Assembly: GCA_003219225.1 (NCBI GenBank)
Contig: QHPZ01000031.1
Location: 1-7,195 of the forward strand
DNA: 7,195 nt
Direction of reading: 5' to 3'
From: Verrucomicrobiota bacterium
GTDB lineage: Bacteria; Verrucomicrobiota; Verrucomicrobiia; Chthoniobacterales; UBA10450
The notes beneath the pieces were generated by a model. The model was not told the origin of the DNA. It made no database searches and worked only from the letters and a program-made list of their open reading frames with translations. The position numbers and the translations under genes were made by a program. Of the stretch, positions 1-5,730 are shown piece by piece (within the stretch, counting starts at the first letter, position 1; the number at the start of each line of letters is the position of its first letter).

Positions 1-2
1 GT

Positions 3-1088
3 GGCGAAACGATCATCTCCCCGGTCTCGGCGACGCGCGGTACCGGCATCGATCAACTGCTCGAGATGATGGTCTTGCAGGCCGAGGTCATGGAGCTGAA
101 AGCGTCGCCCACGGCCACGCCGCGCGGCACGGTGATTGAAGCGCAGGTCGAAGCCGGGCGCGGTCCGACGGCCACAGTGATTGTGCAAATGGGCACGTTA
201 CAGATCGGCGATCCGTTCATCTGCGGCGATTACGCCGGCAAGATTAAGTCGTTGATGGATGATCGTGGCCAGCCGGTGCGTGAAGCCGGCCCAGCTACGC
301 CGGTCAAGGTCTTGGGTTTCACCGGTCTGCCTGACGCCGGCGACGAATTTCTCGTGATGGACTCGGAGCGCTCGGCGAAAACTTTGAGTGAAGAACGGCT
401 CGACTCCAAGCGGGCGAATAAGCTGGCGGTGCCGCAACGCGCCACTTTGGAGAGCTTGCTCGAGGGGCCGACCGGCACAAAAGTTTTGCGCATCGTGCTC
501 AAATGCGACGCGCAGGGCTCGGTGGAAGCGATTGTCGGCGCGTTCGAGCAAATCGAGAGCAAAAAAGTCGATCTCGAGATTATTCACGCCGCCGTCGGGC
601 CGATTTCCGAATCCGACATTCTCCTGGCCAGCGCGTCCGAAGCGGTGGTCGTCGGGTTTAACGTGAAGGTGGAAAGCATGGCGGTGCCCGCGGCCAAGCG
701 TGAAGGTGTGCAGGTCAAGCTCTACAGCATCATTTACGAATTGCTCGACCAGATCAAAGAAGCGATGGCTGGCCTGCTCGAGCCGGAACATCGCGAGACG
801 ATCATCGGTCACGCCGAGGTGAAACAGATTTTCCAGTTGAGCAGGGGCATCGTGGCCGGTTGTCTGGTCACCGACGGTCGAATCTCCCGCGCGGCGCGCG
901 CCCGCGTGGTACGCAAACGCCAGCCGGTTTACGACGGCGGTATCTCGACCCTGCGCCGCTTCCAGGATGACGTGAAGGAAGTGCGTTCCGGCTTGGAATG
1001 CGGTATCAAACTGGGCGATTTCAGCGAATACCAGGTCGGCGACATTATCGAGTGTTATCAGCTCGAAGCGATTCCGCAGAAACTGTAA
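3..1088 (+). CDS. infB: Translation initiation factor IF-2, C-terminal part (5' end outside window)
   Basis: IF-2 is the GTPase that places fMet-tRNA on the 30S subunit and promotes 70S joining. The frame is open from base 3 and gives 361 residues, the C-terminal part of the protein. It begins at the end of the G domain (SPVSATRGTGIDQLLEMM, matching the usual VPVSAKTGxGIDxLLE), followed by the LQAEVMELKA linker. Next is beta-barrel domain II (GRGPTATVIVQMGTLQIGD, then FICGDYAGKIKSLMDDRG). Domain III follows (VLRIVLKCDAQGSVEAI, then SESDILLASAS). The fMet-tRNA-binding C2 barrel closes it: GIVAGCLVTDGRISR, QPVYDGGISTLRRFQDDVKEV, GLECGIKLGDF and QVGDIIE. The GTP-binding motifs lie upstream of the window. 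The C-terminus is intact and ends in TAA. The gene leads into rbfA, the usual order. Identification is secure. Confidence 0.98.
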   Translation, partial: GETIISPVSATRGTGIDQLLEMMVLQAEVMELKASPTATPRGTVIEAQVEAGRGPTATVIVQMGTLQIGDPFICGDYAGKIKSLMDDRGQPVREAGPATPVKVLGFTGLPDAGDEFLVMDSERSAKTLSEERLDSKRANKLAVPQRATLESLLEGPTGTKVLRIVLKCDAQGSVEAIVGAFEQIESKKVDLEIIHAAVGPISESDILLASASEAVVVGFNVKVESMAVPAAKREGVQVKLYSIIYELLDQIKEAMAGLLEPEHRETIIGHAEVKQIFQLSRGIVAGCLVTDGRISRAARARVVRKRQPVYDGGISTLRRFQDDVKEVRSGLECGIKLGDFSEYQVGDIIECYQLEAIPQKL

Positions 1089-1090
1089 AC

Positions 1091-1164
1091 GGTTACATCG
1101 TTACAAAGTTACAAAGTTAAAAAGTTTCCGTTGTAACGTTGTAACTCTTTTAACCTTTTAACTC
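1091..1164. repeat. Inverted array of GTTACAAA-like octamers between infB and rbfA
   Basis: This AT-rich 74-bp element fills almost the whole infB/rbfA gap. The left half reads as successive 8-base units GTTACATC, GTTACAAA, GTTACAAA, GTTAAAAA and then GTTT. The right half, read on the minus strand, gives GTTAAAAG, GTTAAAAG, then (after one A) GTTACAAC and GTTACAAC. The two halves therefore form an imperfect inverted repeat with almost no loop. It is much more AT-rich than the flanking genes. On the mRNA it could form a long imperfect hairpin, acting as a weak terminator, an RNase-processing site or a 3'-end stabiliser of infB. No T-run follows, so a simple intrinsic terminator is unlikely. 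Function is inference; the repeat structure is visible. Confidence 0.8.
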
Positions 1165-1173
1165 TGTCCTGGC

Positions 1174-1527
1174 ATGAAACATCGACAATTGCGCGTGAAC
1201 GAAGTCGTCAAACGCGAGCTCAGCGGCATTATTGCGCGCGAGCTCAACTTCGAAGACGCTCTCGTCAGCATCAATGCCGTGGATGTCACCCCCGACCTGA
1301 AGAACGCGCACGTCTACGTCAGTGTTCTTGGAGCAAGCGGCGGCGGGACGAATGTGATTGCGGAACTCGAAGCGCATCGGCCCGCCCTTCAGGCCGAGCT
1401 CGCCCGGCGGGTCGTGTTGAAATACACGCCGCATCTCGATTTTCATCTCGACGACTCGATCAAGCGCGGCGCGCGCGTGATCGAGATCTTGGAGGAGCTC
1501 GAAACGCCGCCAGCGGAAAACGAGTGA
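1174..1527 (+). CDS. rbfA: 30S ribosome-binding factor A
   Basis: RbfA is a single KH-like-domain protein that binds the immature 30S subunit near the 5' end of 16S rRNA and assists late maturation and cold adaptation. The 117 residues match the usual length (about 110-135). Recognisable stretches are RVNEVVKRELSGIIARE (near residues 7-23), the central VDVTPDLKNAHVYVSVLG strand pair and the C-terminal YTPHLDFHLDDSIKRG segment followed by the helix ARVIEILEEL. The ATG at 1174 fits the family N-terminus, but no clear SD precedes it; the octamer repeat ends only 9 bases upstream. Translation may rely on a leaderless or unstructured context, or on coupling across the repeat. It follows infB and precedes nrnA, the standard order. 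Ends with TGA. Confidence 0.97.
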   Translation: MKHRQLRVNEVVKRELSGIIARELNFEDALVSINAVDVTPDLKNAHVYVSVLGASGGGTNVIAELEAHRPALQAELARRVVLKYTPHLDFHLDDSIKRGARVIEILEELETPPAENE

Positions 1528-1530
1528 GCA

Positions 1531-1608
1531 CTGTAGCCACGGGCCTGTGGCCCGTTAACTCTAAGCAAACAACCCCAGTGAAGACCGCCCGCAGGGCGGT
1601 GGCTACAG
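1531..1608. repeat. REP/BIME-like double hairpin between rbfA and nrnA
   Basis: This 78-bp palindromic element has perfect 10-bp terminal inverted repeats, CTGTAGCCAC at 1531-1540 and GTGGCTACAG at 1599-1608. Each end carries its own hairpin: ACGGGCC/GGCCCGT with loop TGT (1539-1555) and ACCGCCC/GGGCGGT with loop GCA (1584-1600). Both have 7-bp stems and 3-base loops. The roughly 28 bases between them are unstructured. Two short hairpins in opposite orientation with a conserved outer GTAGCC-type end is the layout of REP/BIME elements mobilised by Y1 (RAYT/TnpA-REP) transposases. That family assignment is from general knowledge, and no transposase is present here. It starts 3 bases after the rbfA stop and ends 7 bases before the nrnA start. 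Confidence 0.8.
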
Positions 1609-1615
1609 AAACCCG

Positions 1616-2602
1616 ATGAGCGCCAGCCGTTCGAGCTTCGCTGAAATCGGCCGGGCCTTTTGCCAGCATCATCGCGTCGCAATTATGAGCCACGTCCGTC
1701 CCGATGGCGATGCGCTGGGCAGCGAGCTCGCTCTGGGGTTATGCCTGCAGCAGCTCGGCAAAGAGGTGCACATCTGGAACGAAGAGGGGATGCTCGAGAA
1801 ATATTCTTTCCTGCCGCGGGCCGAATTACTGAGCAAACCGCCGGCTGTGCCGCAAGATGTCGATCTTGCCGTCGCCCTCGACACTGCGATCCAAAATCGT
1901 CTCGGCACGGCAGGCCAGGCAATCCGCTCGGCCAAGCTCTGGATCAACATCGATCATCATGTGAGCAATCCCGGTTACGGCGATCTCGTTTACATCGACC
2001 CGAGCGCGCCGGCGACGGGCCAAATTCTCTTTGAGTTGATTAACAGCCAGAAGTTCCCGCTCGACCAGGACATTGCCGAAAATCTCTTCGTGGCGATATC
2101 GACGGACACCGGATCATTTCAATATCCAAACACCACCGCCCGCACGTTTGAGATCGCGGGCGAGCTGGTGCACGTCGGTCTGAACGTAGGCGAGATCAGC
2201 CGCAAGACTTACGAGAATTATCCACGGCGCCGACTCGAGTTGCTGCGCGAACTGCTCCGCACGATGCGCTTCGATGCCGATGGGCGTGTCGCCAGTTTCG
2301 CGCTCGACCTCAAAACCGCCGCCGAGCTCGGCGTTATTCCCGAAGACAACGAAGGGCTCATCGATCATTTGCGCGCAGTCCGCGGCGTGATCGCCGCCGT
2401 TTTCTTCGAAGAACTCGCCGACGGCAAAGTGCGCGTGAGCATGCGCTCCAAAAGCGACGCCGTCGATGTTTCCGCGATCTGCCAGAAATTCGGCGGCGGC
2501 GGGCACAAACTCGCTGCCGGGGCGCGCATCCGCGGCACATTCGCGGAAGTGAGAGAGCGAGTGCTGGAGGAAGTTTGTGACATCGCCAAGCGCAACACCT
2601 GA
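1616..2602 (+). CDS. nrnA: DHH/DHHA1 phosphoesterase, bifunctional nanoRNase / pAp phosphatase
   Basis: NrnA degrades 2-5 nt RNA fragments and dephosphorylates pAp to AMP, using two metal ions. The 328 residues match the family length (about 310-340). The DHH domain shows HVRPDGDALGS (His26, Asp30, Asp32), VALD (Asp89), the signature IDHH (Asp113, His114, His115) and ISTDTGSF (Asp164). These are all the expected metal ligands. The C-terminal DHHA1 substrate-binding domain carries the glycine-rich GGGGHKLAAGARI near residues 293-305. The ATG at 1616 is the only suitable start ahead of the first motif but has no SD; the REP-like element ends directly before it. The 3' end overlaps truB by 26 bases, implying translational coupling. 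It sits between rbfA and truB as in many bacteria. The NrnA assignment over other DHH phosphatases rests on motif pattern and context. Confidence 0.93.
   Translation: MSASRSSFAEIGRAFCQHHRVAIMSHVRPDGDALGSELALGLCLQQLGKEVHIWNEEGMLEKYSFLPRAELLSKPPAVPQDVDLAVALDTAIQNRLGTAGQAIRSAKLWINIDHHVSNPGYGDLVYIDPSAPATGQILFELINSQKFPLDQDIAENLFVAISTDTGSFQYPNTTARTFEIAGELVHVGLNVGEISRKTYENYPRRRLELLRELLRTMRFDADGRVASFALDLKTAAELGVIPEDNEGLIDHLRAVRGVIAAVFFEELADGKVRVSMRSKSDAVDVSAICQKFGGGGHKLAAGARIRGTFAEVRERVLEEVCDIAKRNT
2566..2572 (+). promoter_or_regulatory. Shine-Dalgarno site fixing the GTG start of truB
   Basis: GGAGGAA lies inside the nrnA reading frame, with 6 bases between GGAGG and the GTG at 2577. It is the only strong canonical ribosome-binding site in the plus-strand operon. 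It supports the GTG start and coupling of truB to nrnA. Confidence 0.75.
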
Positions 2603-3302
2603 CGGCGTCCTGCTCGTCGACAAAGCAGAAGGCATGACCTCGCACGACGTGGTCGCGCTCGTCCGCCGCAAGCTCGAGATCAAAAAGGTCGGCCACTGCG
2701 GCACACTCGATCCCATCGCCACCGGTTTGCTTCTGCTCACGATCGGGCGCGGCACGAAAGTGCAGGACCTCCTCATGAGCGAAGACAAGGAATACGTCGG
2801 CAGGCTGGTGCTCGGCGTGATCACCGACACGCAAGATCGACAGGGTCAAATCGTGGAGCAGCGCCCGGTGCCGCCGCTCGATGAAAACCAAATTCATGCG
2901 GCGTTCGAAAAATTCCGCGGTGATTTTTATCAACTGCCGCCGATGGTCTCGGCAAAAAAACACGGCGGCGTGCCGCTCTATAAATTGGCGCGCCAGGGAA
3001 AGGTCGTCGAACGCGAACCGCGTCTGGTGCATGTTTACCGCTACAGCGTTGATCGCATCGCGCCGCCTGAAATAGATTTCGACCTGCTGTGCAGCAAAGG
3101 CTTTTACGTTCGCACCTACGTCCACGATATCGGCGAGACGCTCGGTTGCGGCGCGCATCTCGACTCGCTTCGCCGCACCAAGTCTGGCCGGTTCGACGTG
3201 GCAAACGCCATAACTGTCGATCGAATCAAGACCGCTCCGTGCGAAGAAGTCATCGAGAGAATCCTGTCGCTTCCTGAAGTTTCCCGGATGCGCGGAGCGT
3301 GA
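2577..3302 (+). CDS. truB: tRNA pseudouridine(55) synthase, PUA-less form
   Basis: TruB converts U55 in the T-loop of tRNAs to pseudouridine and also acts as a tRNA-folding chaperone. The 241 residues include GVLLVDKAEGMTSHDVV (motif I, residues 10-26) and VGHCGTLDPIATGLL with the catalytic Asp45. Also present are DKEYVGRLVLGVITDTQD with the conserved Tyr73, PPMVSAKK, and KGFYVRTYVHDIGETLG, the RTY/DIG motif. E. coli TruB is about 314 residues; here the C-terminal PUA domain is absent, which is a known natural variant. The start is GTG at 2577, supported by a GGAGG at correct spacing, and overlaps nrnA by 26 bases in another frame. Ends with TGA; the heptamer array begins a few bases later. 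Identification is secure. Confidence 0.96.
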   Translation: MTSPSATPDGVLLVDKAEGMTSHDVVALVRRKLEIKKVGHCGTLDPIATGLLLLTIGRGTKVQDLLMSEDKEYVGRLVLGVITDTQDRQGQIVEQRPVPPLDENQIHAAFEKFRGDFYQLPPMVSAKKHGGVPLYKLARQGKVVEREPRLVHVYRYSVDRIAPPEIDFDLLCSKGFYVRTYVHDIGETLGCGAHLDSLRRTKSGRFDVANAITVDRIKTAPCEEVIERILSLPEVSRMRGA

Positions 3303-3306
3303 CAAG

Positions 3307-3434
3307 AATGACGAAGCACGAATGACGAATGACGAATTAATCACGAAACCCGAAGCACGAAACGCCCTGGAGCGCCTTGTTCGTCATTCGTCATTGATCA
3401 TTCATTCGTCATTCGTCATTTGTCATTCGTCATT
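3307..3434. repeat. Inverted array of AATGACG heptamers between truB and ribF
   Basis: This 128-bp element is built from 7-base units. Left arm: AATGACG at 3307, 3321 and 3328, with the variant AAGCACG at 3314 and 3353 and degenerate units to about 3366. Right arm: the complement CGTCATT at 3382, 3389, 3407, 3414 and 3428, with variants GATCATT (3396) and TGTCATT (3421). The arms face each other around a short core near 3367-3380, so the whole could fold into one long imperfect hairpin with arms of about 55-60 bases. It fills the truB/ribF gap and stops 6 bases before the ATG at 3441. No transposase or terminal direct repeat is visible. It may attenuate, terminate or process the transcript ahead of ribF; this is inference. 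Confidence 0.85.
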
Positions 3435-3493
3435 CCAGAAATGTCTCACGTGCAGATTCATCCATCGACGGCGTTCATCGTGGCCATCAAGCC

Positions 3494-4321
3494 GTGATCT
3501 CAACTTCGGCCGAGCACGCGCAGGATGTTAATGGAACGCCGGTTGTGGTGACGTTCGATCCCCATCCGGAAAAAGTGCTGCGGCCCGCCGCCGCCCCGCA
3601 CCTGCTCACGGCTACCGAGCACAAAATTGCGCTCATCCGCGACCTGGGCGTGCGGCATCTGCTCATCATCAATTTCGACAAACACTTTGCCTCCACCCCG
3701 CCCGAAAAATTTGTCGAGCAGCTGGTTACTCACTCGAAGCCATTGCGCGAAATTTGTGTCGGCCATGAGTGGTCGTTTGGCAAAGACCGACGTGGAAATC
3801 TCGATCTGCTCAAGAGACTGGGCGCGGAATCCAAGTTCGAAGTAGTTGGCGTGCCACCCGTGAGGGCCAATGGAGAGGTCATCAGCAGCACGGCCATTCG
3901 CGAGGCGGTGCAACGAGGCGATTTCGCTAAAGCCAGGCTAATGCTCGGCCGCGACTACACGGTTCTCGGCACCGTGACGCGCGGCGACGATCTGGGCAAA
4001 AAAATAGGATTTCCGACCGCCAATCTGAGCGCGCACAACGAGCAATTCCCGCCCGACGGCGTCTATTTCGCGGAAGCATGGCTCGAGGGCGTGCTATGCC
4101 ACGGGGTCGTGAATCTTGGTTGCCGGCCCACAGTGAGCCGCGACAAAAGTCGCGTGCTCGAGATTCATCTGCTCAATTTCAATCGCGACATTTATGGCGA
4201 AGACCTCGAGGTCCGCTTTGTTCAATACCTTAGACCGGAGAAGAAATTCGACAATGTCGATGCCTTAGTTCGGCAAATCACGGCCGATATTCAGCAGGCG
4301 CGCGAGCTTTGCGCAAAGTGA
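3494..4321 (+). CDS. ribF: Bifunctional riboflavin kinase/FAD synthetase, 5' end disrupted
   Basis: RibF phosphorylates riboflavin to FMN and adenylates FMN to FAD. From GTG 3494 the 275 residues show the FMN-adenylyltransferase domain: VVVTFDPHPEKVLRP at 17-31, VGHEWSFG at 89-96 and ISST at 130-133. The flavokinase domain follows, with GFPTAN at 172-177 and GVVNLGCRPTV, LEIHLLNFNRDIYGE and VRFVQYLRPEKKF further on. Typical length is about 305-315. The ATP-binding DGVHRGH motif is encoded upstream in the same frame (from 3467), but that frame has no ATG, GTG, TTG or CTG between the stop at 3395 and GTG 3494. The only suitable ATG (3441, giving MSHVQIH) is in another frame. The stretch normally lying between them, strand 1 (VLAIGxF-like), is missing. 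Translated as written, the product lacks a working adenylyltransferase site, though the kinase half is intact. It could be a lesion or an assembly error. Confidence 0.88.
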   Translation: MISTSAEHAQDVNGTPVVVTFDPHPEKVLRPAAAPHLLTATEHKIALIRDLGVRHLLIINFDKHFASTPPEKFVEQLVTHSKPLREICVGHEWSFGKDRRGNLDLLKRLGAESKFEVVGVPPVRANGEVISSTAIREAVQRGDFAKARLMLGRDYTVLGTVTRGDDLGKKIGFPTANLSAHNEQFPPDGVYFAEAWLEGVLCHGVVNLGCRPTVSRDKSRVLEIHLLNFNRDIYGEDLEVRFVQYLRPEKKFDNVDALVRQITADIQQARELCAK

Positions 4322-4360
4322 TTGGTTGTGATTGATTGCCGCGGCGTCCGCTCCTGATTT

Positions 4361-4374
4361 CCGCCGGCCGGCGG
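4361..4374. terminator. GC-rich perfect palindrome between convergent genes, possible terminator
   Basis: A perfect 14-bp palindrome (CCGCCGGCCGGCGG) lies in the 59-base gap between the ribF stop and the restored end of the small minus-strand gene. Its location between convergent transcripts fits a bidirectional stop. No T-run follows on either strand, and as a hairpin it would need to open several central pairs, so the call is tentative. Confidence 0.3.
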
Positions 4375-4380
4375 TGCCGT

Positions 4381-4717
4381 CTAAATCAACCGGTATTTCG
4401 CCGGGCCGACTTTGCTTAACCCGGCAATGTTTCTCCCAGTATCGCTGAACCAGACGTAAAGGTTTGCGGCGCAGGATGCGGAGGATTCTCTCTTTCAGCG
4501 CACCGCGCTCGGTCCGACGGGCGGCTGTTCGGCGGCGCGGCGCCCGCGACACCCTCACTGGTGCAACGTCTTCGCCATTGGGCGTCGGAACGCCGTAGCG
4601 GTCCTGCACGCGCATTATCTCGCGATCGATCTGTTGGATCCGCGTCATGAGCGCTTCCTTGCGTTCAGAGAGCTTGACCAGTTCCTTGAGCGCGGCGCTT
4701 GGAATATTGCGAAGCAT
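4381..4717 (-). pseudogene. Small coiled-coil/basic protein with broken reading frame
   Basis: I do not know a function for this gene. It starts at ATG 4717 with a helical, probably coiled-coil N-terminus (SAALKELVKLSERKEAL, then IQQIDREIMRVQ, residues 7-38). An Arg-rich linker (APRRRTAARR) and a helix GALKERILRILR follow. At about 4467-4473 the frame becomes implausible. In the next frame the sequence continues NLYVWFSDTGRNIAGLSKV then GPAKYRLI and TAG at 4381. From memory, small Verrucomicrobiota proteins of this layout have a helix-turn-helix-like segment ending in an NVHVWFSxTGKK-type motif directly after such a linker. About 15-20 residues between the ILR helix and NLYVWFS seem missing. 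The uncorrected frame runs to 4265, overlapping ribF antiparallel, which is unlikely to be real. The basic linker and C-terminal fold hint at nucleic-acid binding; this is inference. Confidence 0.6.
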
Positions 4718-4719
4718 TG

Positions 4720-4812
4720 CTTAGCTATGCCTTGGAAGATTGACAATGCAAGTCTGACCTAACGTTGAGATTCGCCTCGACCTTAGATACGGCGACCAAA
4801 GCAATAGCTAAG
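4720..4812. repeat. Inverted repeat bounding the gap between two minus-strand genes
   Basis: CTTAGCTAT (4720-4728) is the exact reverse complement of ATAGCTAAG (4804-4812). Pairing extends to a flanking GC past a one-base bulge. The pair spans nearly the whole 97-base gap between the end of the sigma-factor cluster and the start of the small coiled-coil gene. It may be a miniature-element remnant or a long-loop hairpin. No clear promoter or terminator was recognised inside. Confidence 0.35.
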
Positions 4813-4814
4813 AT

Positions 4815-5183
4815 TCAAAATCCCAGCCGAGCGAGATCGTCGTGCACTTCCGGGGTCTTGCGGATGGCGAAAATAACAGCGACCGCCCCGACGACGAGAC
4901 CACAGCCGAAGGCGAAGACGAACAACATCCAGACCGGGAAACTCGATAGTTCCATTACGCCTTCACTGACGAGGAAGCGCCCGCCGCCGGAGAGCAAATA
5001 AGCGATTGCGCAACCAAGCAGGGTCAGGCTGATCAGAATGATGGCGCGCAGCTGCGATGGTCGGCGCCGCGCTGCGGGGAGGTTTGCCAGCACGCGCGCC
5101 GTGAACCCTCCATCGTCGATGTAGGGCGCGGCATCGCGCAATTGTCGATCTAAGGTTTCGTCATCGATCATCGGCTTCATCAT
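4815..5183 (-). CDS. Small two-TM membrane protein, candidate anti-sigma factor
   Basis: This 122-residue protein has a hydrophilic N-terminal part of about 44 residues containing LDRQLRDAAPYIDDGGFTARVLANLP. Two membrane segments follow: about 46-64 (RAIILISLTLLGCAIAYLL) and about 83-107 (PVWMLFVFAFGCGLVVGAVAVIF). A short charged tail ends it. The cytosolic segment plus membrane anchor, directly after an ECF sigma gene, fits an anti-sigma or sigma-modulating protein. The APYIDDxGFTxRV pattern resembles DUF5056-type proteins as I remember them. No zinc anti-sigma motif (HxxxCxxC) is present; the only cysteines are in the membrane segments. The start ATG at 5183 is one base after the sigma factor stop (TGA-T-ATG), so translation is almost certainly coupled. 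A second in-frame ATG follows immediately. The anti-sigma role is inferred from position. Confidence 0.8.
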   Translation of the reverse strand: MMKPMIDDETLDRQLRDAAPYIDDGGFTARVLANLPAARRRPSQLRAIILISLTLLGCAIAYLLSGGGRFLVSEGVMELSSFPVWMLFVFAFGCGLVVGAVAVIFAIRKTPEVHDDLARLGF

Positions 5184-5184
5184 A

Positions 5185-5721
5185 TCAACTTGGCGCCCAT
5201 GCCGCCAGTGTTCGTTTCAATTTTTCCCGGCCGCGCAGCACATTCGTCTTGACCGTGCCGAGCGGGATGTCGAGGACGCGCGCGGCTTCATTGTGTGACA
5301 ACCCGTTTTGACAGCAAAGCACCACGGCCGTGCGCTCGGGCAACGGTAATAAATTGAGCGCGTGCATAAGGTCCTGCCTCAAGCCGGGGTCAACAGTCTG
5401 CGGGTCCTGCTCGGCCTGCCAATGTTCCTCATCGATGCCGACCAGTTCCTTTCGCTTGCGAGCGTCTTCGCGAAAACAATTGTAGGCGATCCGATAAAGC
5501 CAGGTGGAAAAGCGCGCGTCGCCACGAAAACTGCGGATGTTTTTGTAGGCGCGAATAAATGTCTCCTGAGCGAGATCATCGGCCAGCGCCATATCGGTGC
5601 GAGTGAGCTGGCGCAGTAGTCCGCGCACGGTCGACTGGTTTCGGCGGACCAGTTCGGCGAACGCGTGCTGGTCATCGTCAACAACAACTCGAGCAACCAG
5701 TTGCCCATCGCTAAGCTCCAC
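5185..5721 (-). CDS. ECF-type RNA polymerase sigma factor
   Basis: This is a sigma-70 family group 4 (extracytoplasmic function) factor that directs RNA polymerase to a stress or envelope regulon. Its 178 residues contain only regions 2 and 4. Region 2 includes DDLAQETFIRAYKNIRSFRG (about 48-67) and the -10-recognition segment ARFSTWLYRIAYNCFREDARKRK (69-91). Region 4 (about 116-172) has LLPLPERTAVVLCCQNGLSH and the helix-turn-helix NEAARVLDIPLGTVKTNVLRGREKLKR. The GTG at 5721 is the first possible start: the preceding in-frame codons are CAC, CGC, TAT and the TAG that ends the upstream gene. The two genes therefore share a frame with only that stop and three codons between them. No good SD is visible, suggesting coupling. 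The target regulon is unknown, and no autoregulated promoter was recognised. Confidence 0.95.
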   Translation of the reverse strand: MELSDGQLVARVVVDDDQHAFAELVRRNQSTVRGLLRQLTRTDMALADDLAQETFIRAYKNIRSFRGDARFSTWLYRIAYNCFREDARKRKELVGIDEEHWQAEQDPQTVDPGLRQDLMHALNLLPLPERTAVVLCCQNGLSHNEAARVLDIPLGTVKTNVLRGREKLKRTLAAWAPS

Positions 5722-5730
5722 GTGGCGATA

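Noticed and set aside
198..812. A 204-codon minus-strand open frame inside infB
   Set aside because: It is fully antisense to conserved IF-2 domains, with no motif and no start context. It is a shadow.
2358..3344. A 328-codon open frame on the minus strand across nrnA and truB
   Set aside because: It lies antisense to two well-supported genes, and its translation is Arg/His-rich with no recognisable motif. GC-rich codon bias creates such mirror frames.
3307..3434. Reading the heptamer array as a CRISPR array
   Set aside because: The units are 7 bases with no unique spacers, arranged as inverted arms, and no cas genes are present.
3441..3470. Programmed frameshift joining ATG 3441 to the RibF frame
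   Set aside because: No slippery heptamer is visible, and the product would still lack the first beta strand, so a shift would not restore the enzyme.
3322..3531. A short plus-strand open frame running through the heptamer array into ribF
   Set aside because: Its codons come from the 7-base repeats (HSSLIIHSSFVICHSSF) and it enters ribF in the wrong frame.
4265..4380. The C-terminal extension of the small coiled-coil gene in its uncorrected frame
   Set aside because: It overlaps the ribF 3' end on the opposite strand. Its composition is unlike the rest of the protein, while the other frame gives a family-like C-terminus and its own stop.
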